DNA of 64,000 nucleotides from Polyangiaceae bacterium (GCA_019637265.1 JAHBVY010000004.1:62001-126000), one strand, 5' to 3'. Shown: positions 36,073-44,523, counted from the stretch's first letter. Notes: a model not told the origin generated them from the sequence alone. Made by a program: numbers and translations.

Positions 36073-36564
36073 TCAGGGGCACAGCACCACAGGGGCAGCA
36101 GCCGAGCAGCCGGTGGGCTCGCAGGTCACGTCCACCCTCACCTCGCAGTCGGCGGCCCCATCGTGATTCAAGTCAGCCTTCGCGACCACCTGGCCAGCGT
36201 TGTCCGAGGTGCGGAGCCACTGGTAGGAGAAATACTGCGGCAGCTGCAGCGGGGAGGGGTTGCACTTGAAGGCGGGCTGGTCCCAATCGGAAGCCACGCT
36301 GACGTACTTCCCGAGCGGGGGCGTGGGCGGCACCGGCGTCGTGGTGGGCGGCAAACCCTCGGTGGAGCAGGCGATCACCGCCGTCGCGAGCTGCCGCGTG
36401 TACGTCAGCGCCTCTGCCTGCTTGGCGCGGCTCAGGTAGGCCCTGAACCCCGACACCGCGATCGAGGACAGCACGATCAAGATCATCACCAGCACGCCCG
36501 CGCCGATCAGCACCGGCACGAGCCAGCTGTTCTTCTTCGCGACCTGCTCACCGCCTTCGGTCAT
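36073..36564 (-). CDS. Pilin-like protein
   Basis: A 163-residue protein with a pilin-type N-terminal helix (VLIGAGVLVMILIVLSSIAVSGFRAYLSRAKQAEALTYTRQ), in which FRAYLSRAKQAEA matches the helix of type IV major pilins and pseudopilins, followed by a small beta domain with four cysteines. The usual prepilin peptidase site (Gly before Phe-Thr-Leu/Glu) is not present: 14 residues (MTEGGEQVAKKNSW) precede the helix. It may be an uncleaved membrane-anchored relative. It lies between the acyl-CoA dehydrogenase and MaoC genes, 39 and 54 nt from them, and all three run in the same direction, an unusual setting for a pilin. Confidence 0.75.
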   Translation of the reverse strand: MTEGGEQVAKKNSWLVPVLIGAGVLVMILIVLSSIAVSGFRAYLSRAKQAEALTYTRQLATAVIACSTEGLPPTTTPVPPTPPLGKYVSVASDWDQPAFKCNPSPLQLPQYFSYQWLRTSDNAGQVVAKADLNHDGAADCEVRVDVTCEPTGCSAAAPVVLCP

Positions 36565-36603
36565 GGGCGGATGCTGCTCGCACCGCGGCGCAGCCGCAAG
36601 GGC

Positions 36604-37773
36604 CTACAGGCCCATCAATTTCGCGAGGTAGTAGCGCATCGTCTCGGTGCTGCCGCCACCGATGCGGATGAGGCGTGAGTCGCGGTAGGCGCGCGCGATG
36701 GGCAGCTCTTCCACGTAGCCCCAACCGCCGTGAAACTGGAGGCAGGTGTCCATCACCTCGGTCACCAGGTCGCCCGCGGCGACCTTCGCCATGCTGATCC
36801 CCTTCACCGTCTCCATGCTGATGGCGCTCTTGTTCACGTAGCGCTCGGTGTTGAACGCGTCGACCACCTTGTAGACGAAGGCCTTGCACATCTCCGTCTT
36901 GGTGATGAGGTCCACGAAGCGGTGCTGCCACAGCTCACGCTTGATGAGCGGCTTGCCGAACACGCGGCGGGTCTCACCGTACTGGCGGCTCTGCTCGATG
37001 ACTATTTCACACGCGGCCACGGCGTTCACCGCGCCGATCAACCGCTCGCTCTGGAAGTTCTGCATCAGGTACATGAAGCCCATGCCCTCGTCCCCCAAGC
37101 GGTAGCGCTGCGGCACGCGCACCTCATCCAGGAACAGCTCCGCGGTGTCGGAGGCGTGGTGACCGAGCTTCTTCAGCTTGCGCGCCACCTGGAAGCCAGG
37201 GAGGTTCGTCGGCACCAACACGAAGCTGCAGCCATGCGCGCCGGCGTCGGGATCCGTCTTCACCAACATGGTGATGAAGTCAGCTCGACTGCCGTTCGTG
37301 ATGAAGGTCTTCTGACCGCTGATCAGGTAGTCGCCGCCGTCCTTCTTCGCGACGGTGCGGATGGCGGCGACGTCGCTGCCAGCGTCCGGCTCGGAGACGC
37401 CAATCGCCGCGATTTTCTCGCCGCGGAGCGCCGGGCGTAGGAACTCGTCGATCTGCTCCTGGGTGCCGATCTCACTGATCACCGGGGTGGCCATGTCGCC
37501 CTGCACCAAGAGCGACAAAGAGACGCCGCTGGTCTGGCAGCGCGGCAGCTCCTCCGCCTTGGCGACGCTGAACCAGTAGTCGCCGCCGGCGCCGCCGTGC
37601 TCCTCCGGGTAGTGCGCGCCGTGCAGCCCCAGCTCGGCGCTGCGCGTGAAAATCTCACGTGGGAACTCGCAAGCCTCCTCCCACTCGGTGGCGAACGGCG
37701 CCACCTCCTTCTCGGCGAACTGCCGCACGGTCTGACGGAAGGCTCGGTGCTCGTCGGTGTATGGATCCCACAT
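36604..37773 (-). CDS. Acyl-CoA dehydrogenase
   Basis: A 389-residue flavoenzyme of the acyl-CoA dehydrogenase family. Landmarks: the N-terminal helical domain starting MWDPYTDEHRAFRQTVRQFAEKEV; the FAD/substrate motif IGVSEPDAGSDVAAIRT; KTFITNGSRADF; the middle beta domain; the catalytic Glu in GYVEELPIARAYRDSRLIRIGGGSTETMRYYLAKLMGL at the end. The length is normal. The preferred acyl chain cannot be told from the sequence. It heads a possible operon with the pilin-like and MaoC genes. Confidence 0.95.
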   Translation of the reverse strand: MWDPYTDEHRAFRQTVRQFAEKEVAPFATEWEEACEFPREIFTRSAELGLHGAHYPEEHGGAGGDYWFSVAKAEELPRCQTSGVSLSLLVQGDMATPVISEIGTQEQIDEFLRPALRGEKIAAIGVSEPDAGSDVAAIRTVAKKDGGDYLISGQKTFITNGSRADFITMLVKTDPDAGAHGCSFVLVPTNLPGFQVARKLKKLGHHASDTAELFLDEVRVPQRYRLGDEGMGFMYLMQNFQSERLIGAVNAVAACEIVIEQSRQYGETRRVFGKPLIKRELWQHRFVDLITKTEMCKAFVYKVVDAFNTERYVNKSAISMETVKGISMAKVAAGDLVTEVMDTCLQFHGGWGYVEELPIARAYRDSRLIRIGGGSTETMRYYLAKLMGL

Positions 37774-37918
37774 GGCTCACTCCTTAGCTCACGAATGATT
37801 CGTACACGAACTAATCCGGGGCGCAATGGGTGAAGCCATGGCAGCATCGGCTCTGGCGCGCGCGGGAGGCACCTTTTTACGCGCCGCCGGGGGGCGAGCT
37901 TCAAGTAGGCTGTGAGCC

Positions 37919-38371
37919 ATGGCACCCCGCTTGGTTGAACGCGGCGCTCGAGGCGTGAGCCTGCTGATGGGGCTCGGCTCTGTGACGCTGGGCTCCCTGA
38001 TGCTCAGTGCCTGCGGCGGCCCCGGGGAGGCGGAGGACCCGCGCTCCATCTTGGGGGACGACTTGCACGGGCCGCCCGACTCCGAGCCAGAGCCGGACCC
38101 GCTGGATCGCGACGCGACCCGCACCGAGTGCCGCGCCGCCGCCCAGCGCATGGCCGAGCTGGGCATCGCGTCCATCGCGCACGGAACGGGGGACCTCGAA
38201 GAGAAGGTGCGCGCCTTGATCCAGGACCCCGAGATACAAGCCACCATCAACCAGACGACCGAGCGCTGCCTCGCGGCGCGTGTGGGAGCCCGCGAGGCGC
38301 GCTGCTACGCCGAGATCCCCATCAGCCCCAACGCCGAAGCGGCGATGGAGCGCTGCGCCGAGCTCCAGTGA
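37919..38371 (+). CDS. Hypothetical lipoprotein
   Basis: A 150-residue predicted lipoprotein: a long signal with Cys after LMLSA (MGLGSVTLGSLMLSAC). The mature part has an acidic Pro/Glu linker and a helical domain with four cysteines (TRTECRAAAQRM, QTTERCLAARV, EARCYAEIP, MERCAELQ). No family is recognised. It is convergent with the FHA-domain gene downstream. Confidence 0.7.
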   Translation: MAPRLVERGARGVSLLMGLGSVTLGSLMLSACGGPGEAEDPRSILGDDLHGPPDSEPEPDPLDRDATRTECRAAAQRMAELGIASIAHGTGDLEEKVRALIQDPEIQATINQTTERCLAARVGAREARCYAEIPISPNAEAAMERCAELQ

Positions 38372-38386
38372 GGCGCCGAGCGCATC

Positions 38387-38401
38387 GTCAATCAAACTGA
38401 C
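38387..38401. repeat. TCAG-N5-CTGA palindrome variant (site 6)
   Basis: GTCAA-tcaaa-CTGAC, one base from the palindrome. It covers the stop codon of the FHA-domain gene and lies 15 nt past the stop of the convergent lipoprotein gene. Confidence 0.55.
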
Positions 38402-39461
38402 CTAACCCGTCACGCACCAGGCGCTCGAGCTCACGCAGGTTCTCGTCGAAGCGGGCGCGCGAGACGCGCGTGATCCAGCCGGAGCCCAGGGTGCCTGGGC
38501 TCATCCCCGCGCGCGCCTCGAAGACGCGCACCAGCTCGGGCAGCTCCGCGAGGCGCTCACGGAGCGGCGGCAAGCGGACGTGAGCGCCCGCGAGGCGACA
38601 GTAGAGGTCATCAGAGAAGCTGCCTTGATTCACCAAAGGGCGCAGGTCCGTGTCCGTCGCGGCGACGAGGCGCGCCGTGAGCGGCCGCGGCTCACCGCCG
38701 CCGAGCGGCGCGTAGCGTTGCTCACGGAGCGCGCGAGCCAGCGCGCTCTGCGCCTCCGGGGGCAGCTTCTCGACGCCGCTCAGGTACACCACGCCTCCTT
38801 CGTCCAGCGCGCCCGGCGCTGCCTCCGTTGCCGCGCGGAAAGCACCCACGGCGTGCCCGAACAAGCGAGACATCACCGCGCGGGCCGACCCGGCGCAGGC
38901 GACCTCTAGAAACGGGGCGGGCGCGAACAGCGCCCGGGTGAGGCAGCGCTTCCCAACCCCCCGCTCCCCCGAGAGGAGCACTGGAGCGCGGCCCACCGCC
39001 AAGCGGCTGAGCACCGAGATGGCCTCGCGCAGCGCTTGGGAGCGGACCACCAGCTCAGGCGGCAGGGTCGGCAGCTCCTCCGCTGGGAGCGAGGCGTCCT
39101 CGAGCGGCGTCGCGACCAGCTCGTCATCCCCCACGCGGAGCGTGGTTCCGTACGGAACCAAGCCGCGATCGAGGCGCACCGAGGAGCCCTGAACGGCGAG
39201 CCACGTCCCGCGCTCCGAGCCCAGATCCCCCACCAGCACGCCGCCTTCCTCCGCGCGGAGCTCGACGTGGAACGGCGCCACCCCCGGCTCTTTCAGCTGC
39301 AAATCCACCCCGCGGCTGTGACCCACGCACACCACGGACGAGAGCCGTGGCGACGCCGCGCGCCCCGCGCTGGGCCCCCGCTGGACCTCCACGCAGAGCC
39401 GCCGCACCTCTCGCGGCCCCAGCCGCTGAGGCCCCAATCGCTCCGAGAGCTGGCTCGTCAT
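38388..39461 (-). CDS. FHA-domain protein fused to a degenerate sigma54-activator AAA+ domain
   Basis: A 357-residue protein. Residues about 20-115 form an FHA phosphothreonine-binding domain (VCVGHSRGVDLQLKEPGVAPFHVELRAEEGGVLVGDLGSERGTWL). Residues about 140-350 resemble the central domain of NtrC-like activators (LLSGERGVGKRCLTRALF as Walker A; DDLYCRLAGAHVRLPPLRERLAELP). The key activator parts are altered: GAFTGA reads GAFRAA and the Walker B LDEI reads YLSGVEK without the acidic pair. The C-terminal helix-turn-helix is absent. The domain therefore probably cannot remodel sigma54 polymerase. FHA-sigma54 activators are common in Myxococcota; this looks like a decayed or repurposed member, for example a phospho-dependent decoy. 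Confidence 0.85.
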   Translation of the reverse strand: MTSQLSERLGPQRLGPREVRRLCVEVQRGPSAGRAASPRLSSVVCVGHSRGVDLQLKEPGVAPFHVELRAEEGGVLVGDLGSERGTWLAVQGSSVRLDRGLVPYGTTLRVGDDELVATPLEDASLPAEELPTLPPELVVRSQALREAISVLSRLAVGRAPVLLSGERGVGKRCLTRALFAPAPFLEVACAGSARAVMSRLFGHAVGAFRAATEAAPGALDEGGVVYLSGVEKLPPEAQSALARALREQRYAPLGGGEPRPLTARLVAATDTDLRPLVNQGSFSDDLYCRLAGAHVRLPPLRERLAELPELVRVFEARAGMSPGTLGSGWITRVSRARFDENLRELERLVRDGLGQFD

Positions 39462-39497
39462 CCGCACGCCTCACCGCACCGTGCACGACAGCACGGA

Positions 39498-40871
39498 CTA
39501 AAACTGCGCGCGCTCGATCACCGCGCGCCGAAGCTCCGCCTCGCTCGCGCCCTCGAGCCCTTGGCTCAAGCGATCGGCCGGCACCTCACCGCGCGAAGTG
39601 AGTGACACGATGGGCGCGAGGTACTGCACCTCGCTTTGCCCCGCGGCGTCGGGCACCGCGCGGCGGCTCAGCCCGGAGGCGGCGATGTCGAGCAGCCGCT
39701 CCGCCAGCGCCCGCGCCGGGCGACCACCGATGGACCCGTGGATGCCGACCCGCACCAGCTCCGGCTGCGCGATAGTCAGCTCAGCGAGCGAGTAGCCATG
39801 GCTCAGCTCCGTGGCCTCCGTGAGCGCCTGGTCGTCGTACAAAATCCCGGTAAAAAGCGCCTGAATCGCCAAGGTGAGCGGCAGCGGCACCGAATCACAA
39901 CAACGCACCTCCAAGGTGCGCTTGAGCCGCGCGTCGGGGAACAGGGTGTTCACGTGGAGCGCCCAGTCATCGAAGGTGGCCTGGTGCCCCTGATAGCCGC
40001 TCTTCATGAAGTCGCGGAAGGTTTGCCCCGTGTTGTGCACGATGGCGCCGTCACGCTTGAAGAAGAACATGCCGGCGTCCAGCGCCCACTCGGCGTAGTC
40101 GAGGTAGCGCGGGGCCTTCGCGTCGGCGAGCTGCGCGATGAGGCCCGAGCGCGAAGGATCCATCTCGAGCCACACGGCGCCGCGCTCGCTCACCTTCCCG
40201 GAGAGCCGGCCTTCGTAGAACGGCGAGTTGGCGAACAGCGCGTTCACCAGCGGGCTCAGGCGGAGGCACAGCTGGAGCTTGCGGAGCGCGTCCCCCTCAT
40301 CACTGTAGTCGAAGTTGGCCTGCACCGTCGCGGTGCGCCGCATCATGTCCACGCCGCGAGCGCCGCGCGTGGGCAGGTACTCCCGCATGATCGCGTAGCG
40401 CTCCTTCGGCACCCAGGGGAGCTCGCTCTGGCGCGCGAACGGGTGAAACCCAACCCCCAACCAAGCCACGTTCATCTGCTCCGAGACGTGCGCGAGCTCA
40501 GCCAGGTGCGCCTCAAATTCCGCGCGGATTTGATGCACGTCGGCGAAGGGTGAGCCCGAGAGCTCGAGCTGCGCGCCGGGCTCCAACGTGACGGAGCGGA
40601 GCCCTTGGGTCAGGCCGATGACCGGGCCGCCCGGCACCTCGCGGTACTCGGCGTAGCCATGCGCCGCGACGCTCTCCAGCACGCGCAGCACGCCGCGCTC
40701 CCCGTCGTACATGAGCGGCGCGCCGGTGTCGCGGTCCACCCCGAAGCGCTCTGCCTCCGCCCCCACGCGCCACTTCTCCCGAGGCACCTCCGCCTCGTGG
40801 AACACGCGCAACAACTCGTCAACGGAACGGACCGGTGTTGGGGCCGCGAGACCCGCTGGGGCTGTCGCCAT
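39498..40871 (-). CDS. gshA: Glutamate-cysteine ligase (plant/proteobacterial GshA type)
   Basis: A 457-residue enzyme expected to make gamma-glutamylcysteine, the first step of glutathione synthesis. The sequence has the plant-type signatures: KWRVGAEAERFGVD, GLTQGLRSVTLEPGAQLELSGSP, LGVGFHPFARQSELPWVPKERYAIMREYLP, MMRRTATVQANFDYSDEGD, FDDWALHVNTLFPDARLKRTLEVRCCDSVPLPL. The length fits the class. No glutathione synthetase (gshB) is in the window, so either the product is used as such or gshB is elsewhere. The homocysteine-methyltransferase-like gene lies 60 nt upstream on the same strand. Confidence 0.9.
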   Translation of the reverse strand: MATAPAGLAAPTPVRSVDELLRVFHEAEVPREKWRVGAEAERFGVDRDTGAPLMYDGERGVLRVLESVAAHGYAEYREVPGGPVIGLTQGLRSVTLEPGAQLELSGSPFADVHQIRAEFEAHLAELAHVSEQMNVAWLGVGFHPFARQSELPWVPKERYAIMREYLPTRGARGVDMMRRTATVQANFDYSDEGDALRKLQLCLRLSPLVNALFANSPFYEGRLSGKVSERGAVWLEMDPSRSGLIAQLADAKAPRYLDYAEWALDAGMFFFKRDGAIVHNTGQTFRDFMKSGYQGHQATFDDWALHVNTLFPDARLKRTLEVRCCDSVPLPLTLAIQALFTGILYDDQALTEATELSHGYSLAELTIAQPELVRVGIHGSIGGRPARALAERLLDIAASGLSRRAVPDAAGQSEVQYLAPIVSLTSRGEVPADRLSQGLEGASEAELRRAVIERAQF

Positions 40872-40931
40872 CCTGCTCTAAGACTCTCTCGCGAAAAGGG
40901 GGACCGACGTGACGCCGCTGCTCGGTGCTGG

Positions 40932-41783
40932 CTACGCCCGCGGGGAAGAGCCGGAAGGATGGTGAGCGGCCAACGCCTCCGCAAGGGCCATGGTGTCAGA
41001 ATGTGTGGCCCCCATCACCCCACCGGCGCCCGCCGCCCAAAGCGCCGCGACCTGCTCCGCGGGTGGCCGCGCCACCGACTCGAGCTGGGGCTCCCCCACG
41101 ATCCACACCGGGAGCCCTGCTCGGCCGCACTGCGCGAGCAGCCGTGGGCGCGCTTCCGCCGGGACTCCGCGCACCAGCAAGAGCTCACAACCCGCCTGCA
41201 CGAGCCGCTCGGCGTGCAACGCGAGCTCACTCATCAGCGAAAGGCTGTTCGGCGCCGCCAAGCAAGCGCCCTCCAGCCAGCCGGCGACAGCCACGGGCCG
41301 CCCCGCGCCGGCCGCCGCCTCTTGTGCCAGCTCCACGCTGACCCCGGTGAGGAGCGCCGCGCGGTGCTCCATCCCCACCCGCCCGAGCGCCCAAGAGGTG
41401 GTCTCCGCCGTGGCCGCGCACAGCACGTCCACCCCGCTCGCCACCTCCGCCGCGTAGTGCGCCGCGAGCACCGCGGGCGCCTCCCGCACCAAGCGCCCGA
41501 CCGCGCCCGCGTGAGCCGCCGCTCGATCAGCCCAATCGACCTGATCCAATGCGTCAGATCCACTGGCCTTCGCCGCGCTCCAGGCAGCGACACCACGGTG
41601 AGACGGAGCGCCCGACGCACTTCGAGGAGGCGCACCCTGCGCCGGAGCGCCCAGCGCGCCCGACGCCCACAAGCTCGCGCTGGGATCCGCGCTCAAGAAG
41701 AGCGGACGCCCTGAGGGCACCGCGAGCCGCGCCTGGAGCCCCGGAGACACCGGGCTCACGCCCCAAAGCGCGACGCGCGTCAT
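40932..41783 (-). CDS. Homocysteine S-methyltransferase-like protein lacking the zinc cysteines
   Basis: A 283-residue barrel-type protein. HYAAEVASGVDVLCAATAETT, GVSVELAQEAAAGAGRPVAVAGWLEG and LVQAGCELLLVRG correspond to strands of homocysteine S-methyltransferases, with the usual spacing. The zinc-binding GGCC near the end is missing: AAGAGGVMGATHSDTMALAEAL stands in its place. The first strand and its Cys are also not seen. So methyl transfer of the classical kind is unlikely. It may be a changed enzyme or a decayed gene. Two TCAG-N5-CTGA palindromes lie 34 and 70 nt upstream of the start. Confidence 0.6.
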   Translation of the reverse strand: MTRVALWGVSPVSPGLQARLAVPSGRPLFLSADPSASLWASGALGAPAQGAPPRSASGAPSHRGVAAWSAAKASGSDALDQVDWADRAAAHAGAVGRLVREAPAVLAAHYAAEVASGVDVLCAATAETTSWALGRVGMEHRAALLTGVSVELAQEAAAGAGRPVAVAGWLEGACLAAPNSLSLMSELALHAERLVQAGCELLLVRGVPAEARPRLLAQCGRAGLPVWIVGEPQLESVARPPAEQVAALWAAGAGGVMGATHSDTMALAEALAAHHPSGSSPRA

Positions 41784-41816
41784 CTACCGCTCACCTAGCT
41801 GCGCGCCGATCAGGAC

Positions 41817-41867
41817 ATCAGATACGCTGACCAGCACGCGCACGGCCGAAACGTCAGTCATTCTGAC
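41817..41867. repeat. Two TCAG-N5-CTGA palindromes (sites 7 and 8)
   Basis: ATCAG-atacg-CTGAC at 41817-41831 and GTCAG-tcatt-CTGAC at 41853-41867, 36 nt apart. They lie 19-69 nt past the stop of the ACE-like gene and upstream of the methyltransferase-like gene. Confidence 0.75.
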
Positions 41868-41885
41868 CGCCCGCCGCCCCGGCGC

Positions 41886-43811
41886 TCACCAGCCACACTG
41901 CTGGCCCTGGTTCTTCTCTTTGAGCCAGGTCATGAGCGGCGCGTAGTAGTCGATGATGGCGGTCGCATCCATCTTCGTCTCGCCGCTGATGGCGGCCAGC
42001 GCCTCCGGCCAGGGCTTGCTCGCGCCGAGCTTCAGCATCGCCATCATCTTCTCGCCGGCGGCCTTGTTACCGTAGATCGAGCACTGATGGAGCGGCCCTT
42101 GGTGGCCAGCGGTGCGGCACAGCGCGCGCAGGAACTGATACTGAAGGATGCGCGCGATGTAATAGCGAATATAAGGCACGTTACCAGGGATATGGTACTT
42201 CGCGCCCGGGTCGAACTCCGCTTCGCCGCGCGGTGAGGGCGGCACCAAGCCCTGGAACTCACGGCGCAGCTTCCACCAGTGCTCGTTGTACTTCTCCGGG
42301 GGCACCTTGCCGCTGAAGACATCCCAACGCCACTGGTCAATCATCTTGCCGAAGGGCAAGAAGGCGATGCCCTCGAGCGCGCGCGACATCAAGAGGTTGA
42401 TGTCCGCCTCGGGGCTCGTCTGCACGGCGTCGATCAGCCCCACCTCCTTCAGGTAGGCCGGCGTCACGCTGAGCGCGAGGGTGTCTCCAATGCCCTCATG
42501 GAAACCATCGTTCGCGCCCTGCTGAAACAGCGTGGGCTGATCGTGGTAGTACATGAAGTAGTAATTGTGCCCCAGCTCATGGTGGATGGTGACGAGGTCC
42601 TCGTAGTCCACCTTGATGCACATCTTGATGCGAAGGTCCCCGCTCATGCCAACGTCCCACGCGCTGGCGTGACACACCACGTCGCGGTCGGCCGGCTTCA
42701 AGAACAGGCTGCGCTCCCAGAAGGTCTGCGGGAGCGGCTTCATCCCGAGGCTAGTGAAGAAGCCCTCGGCGAGCTTCACCATCTGGATGTGATCGTAACC
42801 CTTCTTGACCATCTGCTTGGTCAGATCGGGCTGACCTTTGCCGGGGAAGGGCTCGACCTCCTTATAGAGGTTGGTCCACTCCTGCGCCCACATATTGCCG
42901 AGCACGTGGGCCGGCATCGGCCCCGTGGCGGGCACCTTGTCCGCGCCGTAGCGCGCGCTCAGGCGACTCCGCATGTAGCAGTGGAGCTGCTCATACAGCG
43001 GCTTCACTTGCACGAAGAGCCGATCCATCTCAGCCACGAACTCTTCACTTGGCAGGTCATAACGACCTTTCCAAATCTGCCCCAAGTCCTCGAAGCCGAG
43101 CTCGCGGGAGCCCGCGTTGGCCAGCTCCACGAAGCGTTGATACATGGGGCGCATGGGCCGCGCGATGCTGTGCCAGCCCTCCCAAGCCTCCTTCAAAAGA
43201 TCGTAATCGCGGCTCTCCGCGATGATCTTGGAGAGCTCCATCAGCGAGCGACAACCGTCGTCATTCGCCTTGTTCTTCCCTGCGGGGAGCGCGTGGCCTT
43301 TCAGCTTGGGCGAGCAGTAGCTGCCTTTGCCATAGAGGCCATCCATCTTACTCGCGAGGCTCGCCAGCTCACTCCGCTTCTCCGCGTCATCCGGCGCGGG
43401 GAGCCCCGCGGAGTAGCGCAACAGGTACAGCTGACGCGCCAAATCCTCGGGCAGGTCCAGCCCCTCGAAGCGCCGCGCCTCCTTGATGCGCCGCGCGGAA
43501 TACTCCATCACCTGCTCATTGGCGCGCGCCTCGAGGATCTCGGTATCGTGAGTGATGTAAGTGTTCTTCACCCACATCACGCGCTCCGTCTCGCCAATCA
43601 GCTCACGCAGCTCGCGGTCCACCGCCTTGAAGAAGGCCCGCGCGTCCTCCACGGTGGCGCCGCCCGTGTCCTCGAGGATCTGGTCGTTCAGCTCAGCGGA
43701 CACCGGCGGCGGCGGGCTCTCCGCAGGCAGCGCCGGGGCGCACGCGAAACCAGGGAGCAACATCGCCAGGGCCATGCCCCAGCGCCGCGAAGAGCGAGAT
43801 CGAGACGCCAT
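41886..43811 (-). CDS. Peptidyl-dipeptidase A (M2 family, ACE homologue), lipoprotein
   Basis: A 641-residue zinc peptidase related to angiotensin-converting enzyme. The zinc site is HELGH at residues 411-415 with the third ligand Glu439 in HEGIGD. Other family phrases are RYYIARILQYQFLRALC, GNMWAQEWTNLY and the C-terminal half that closes over the cleft. The N-terminus from the ATG at 43811 is a signal with Cys after PGFA (LLPGFACAP), so the enzyme is probably lipid-anchored. Enzymes of this family cut dipeptides from C-termini of peptides. Bacterial M2 members are known from Xanthomonas and others. The biological substrate is not known. The first in-frame start (43874) would add residues before the signal. 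Confidence 0.93.
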   Translation of the reverse strand: MASRSRSSRRWGMALAMLLPGFACAPALPAESPPPPVSAELNDQILEDTGGATVEDARAFFKAVDRELRELIGETERVMWVKNTYITHDTEILEARANEQVMEYSARRIKEARRFEGLDLPEDLARQLYLLRYSAGLPAPDDAEKRSELASLASKMDGLYGKGSYCSPKLKGHALPAGKNKANDDGCRSLMELSKIIAESRDYDLLKEAWEGWHSIARPMRPMYQRFVELANAGSRELGFEDLGQIWKGRYDLPSEEFVAEMDRLFVQVKPLYEQLHCYMRSRLSARYGADKVPATGPMPAHVLGNMWAQEWTNLYKEVEPFPGKGQPDLTKQMVKKGYDHIQMVKLAEGFFTSLGMKPLPQTFWERSLFLKPADRDVVCHASAWDVGMSGDLRIKMCIKVDYEDLVTIHHELGHNYYFMYYHDQPTLFQQGANDGFHEGIGDTLALSVTPAYLKEVGLIDAVQTSPEADINLLMSRALEGIAFLPFGKMIDQWRWDVFSGKVPPEKYNEHWWKLRREFQGLVPPSPRGEAEFDPGAKYHIPGNVPYIRYYIARILQYQFLRALCRTAGHQGPLHQCSIYGNKAAGEKMMAMLKLGASKPWPEALAAISGETKMDATAIIDYYAPLMTWLKEKNQGQQCGW

Positions 43812-43874
43812 GCGCCGCGGGGTTAGCGGCGCCACGCCGCAGAAGCAACCCCAGCGCTCTAGCCCGTTCTCCAA

Positions 43875-43942
43875 GGGGTTTTGGGGGTTTGCCTAGCCGT
43901 CACTGCGCGCGGTGGGCAAGGCGCCTCCCGTGGTGCTGTGGG
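43875..43942 (+). repeat. T-run/G5 dispersed repeat with downstream conserved part, copy 2
   Basis: GGGGTTTTGGGGGTTTGCC continues TAGCCG, GCGCGCGGTGGGCA, GGCGC and GTGCTG, matching 18213-18278. It lies between the ACE-like and the MerR genes. Confidence 0.75.
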
Positions 43943-43958
43943 GTGGCCACGAGGAGGC

Positions 43959-43989
43959 TTGACCCTGTAGTTAGGTGCAGGCTTATGCT
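43959..43989 (+). promoter_or_regulatory. MerR-type promoter with 19-bp spacer
   Basis: TTGACC (43959-43964), a spacer of exactly 19 bp, then TATGCT (43984-43989). The spacer holds an imperfect dyad CCTGTA...TGCAGG. A 19-20-bp spacer is the hallmark of promoters twisted open by MerR-family activators. The expected start point is at about 43996, which is the GTG start codon of the merR-like gene. Confidence 0.75.
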
Positions 43990-43995
43990 GATGGC

Positions 43996-44421
43996 GTGCG
44001 CACCAGTGAGCTCGCGACCCAAGCCGGCGTGAACATCGAGACCCTCCGCTACTATGAACGGCGTGGGCTCCTGCCTCCACCCGAGCGTGAGAAGAACGGC
44101 TACCGCCGGTACACCAGCGCGGCGCTCGATCGCATCCGCTTCATCAAGCGGGCGCAGGGCCTCGGCTTCAGCCTGGAGGAGATCGAGGAGCTGATGCAGC
44201 TGGGCCCCGCGAAGGGGCGGCAGCGGCAGCGGGTGAGGCGCCTGGCGGAGCAGAAGCTCACCACCATCGAGTCGAAGATCGACGAGCTGGAGAACATGCG
44301 CGCGGCGCTCCGTCGCTTGGTCGCGAGCTGTGAGCACGGCGCCGCCGAGGCCGTGTGCCCCATCATCGAGGCGCTCACCGGGCAAACGGCGCACGCCGAG
44401 GGCTGCGCTGGCCGTAAGTGA
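43996..44421 (+). CDS. MerR-family transcriptional regulator, metal-sensor type
   Basis: A 141-residue regulator starting at the GTG at 43996 (a GTG at 43975 would overlap the promoter's -10). The winged helix-turn-helix is VRTSELATQAGVNIETLRYYERRGLLPPPEREKNGYRRYT; the long dimer helix is RRLAEQKLTTIESKIDELENMRAALRRLV. The metal-loop cysteines C112 and C121, nine apart as in mercuric MerR (C117/C126), are kept, and a further C137 lies in the tail. The first cysteine of divalent-metal sensors (MerR C82) is missing. The predicted mRNA is leaderless. There is no adjacent transporter or reductase, so the regulated genes other than itself are elsewhere. Confidence 0.88.
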   Translation: MRTSELATQAGVNIETLRYYERRGLLPPPEREKNGYRRYTSAALDRIRFIKRAQGLGFSLEEIEELMQLGPAKGRQRQRVRRLAEQKLTTIESKIDELENMRAALRRLVASCEHGAAEAVCPIIEALTGQTAHAEGCAGRK

Positions 44422-44448
44422 GCCTGACTGATCACTTGCCGGTGGACG

Positions 44449-44463
44449 GTCTGCGAATCTGAC
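44449..44463. repeat. TCAG-N5-CTGA palindrome variant (site 9)
   Basis: GTCTG-cgaat-CTGAC, one base from the full palindrome, in the 102-nt space between two convergent genes. Confidence 0.5.
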
Positions 44464-44523
44464 TGACTACTCGGGGGTCATCACGGCCTACGCTATGAAG
44501 CGCGATCGATTAGGCAGCATCGA

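Noticed and set aside
42279-43826. 515-residue plus-strand open frame
   Set aside because: It is the antisense shadow of the ACE-like gene, with Leu/His-rich composition typical of reversed GC-rich coding DNA.
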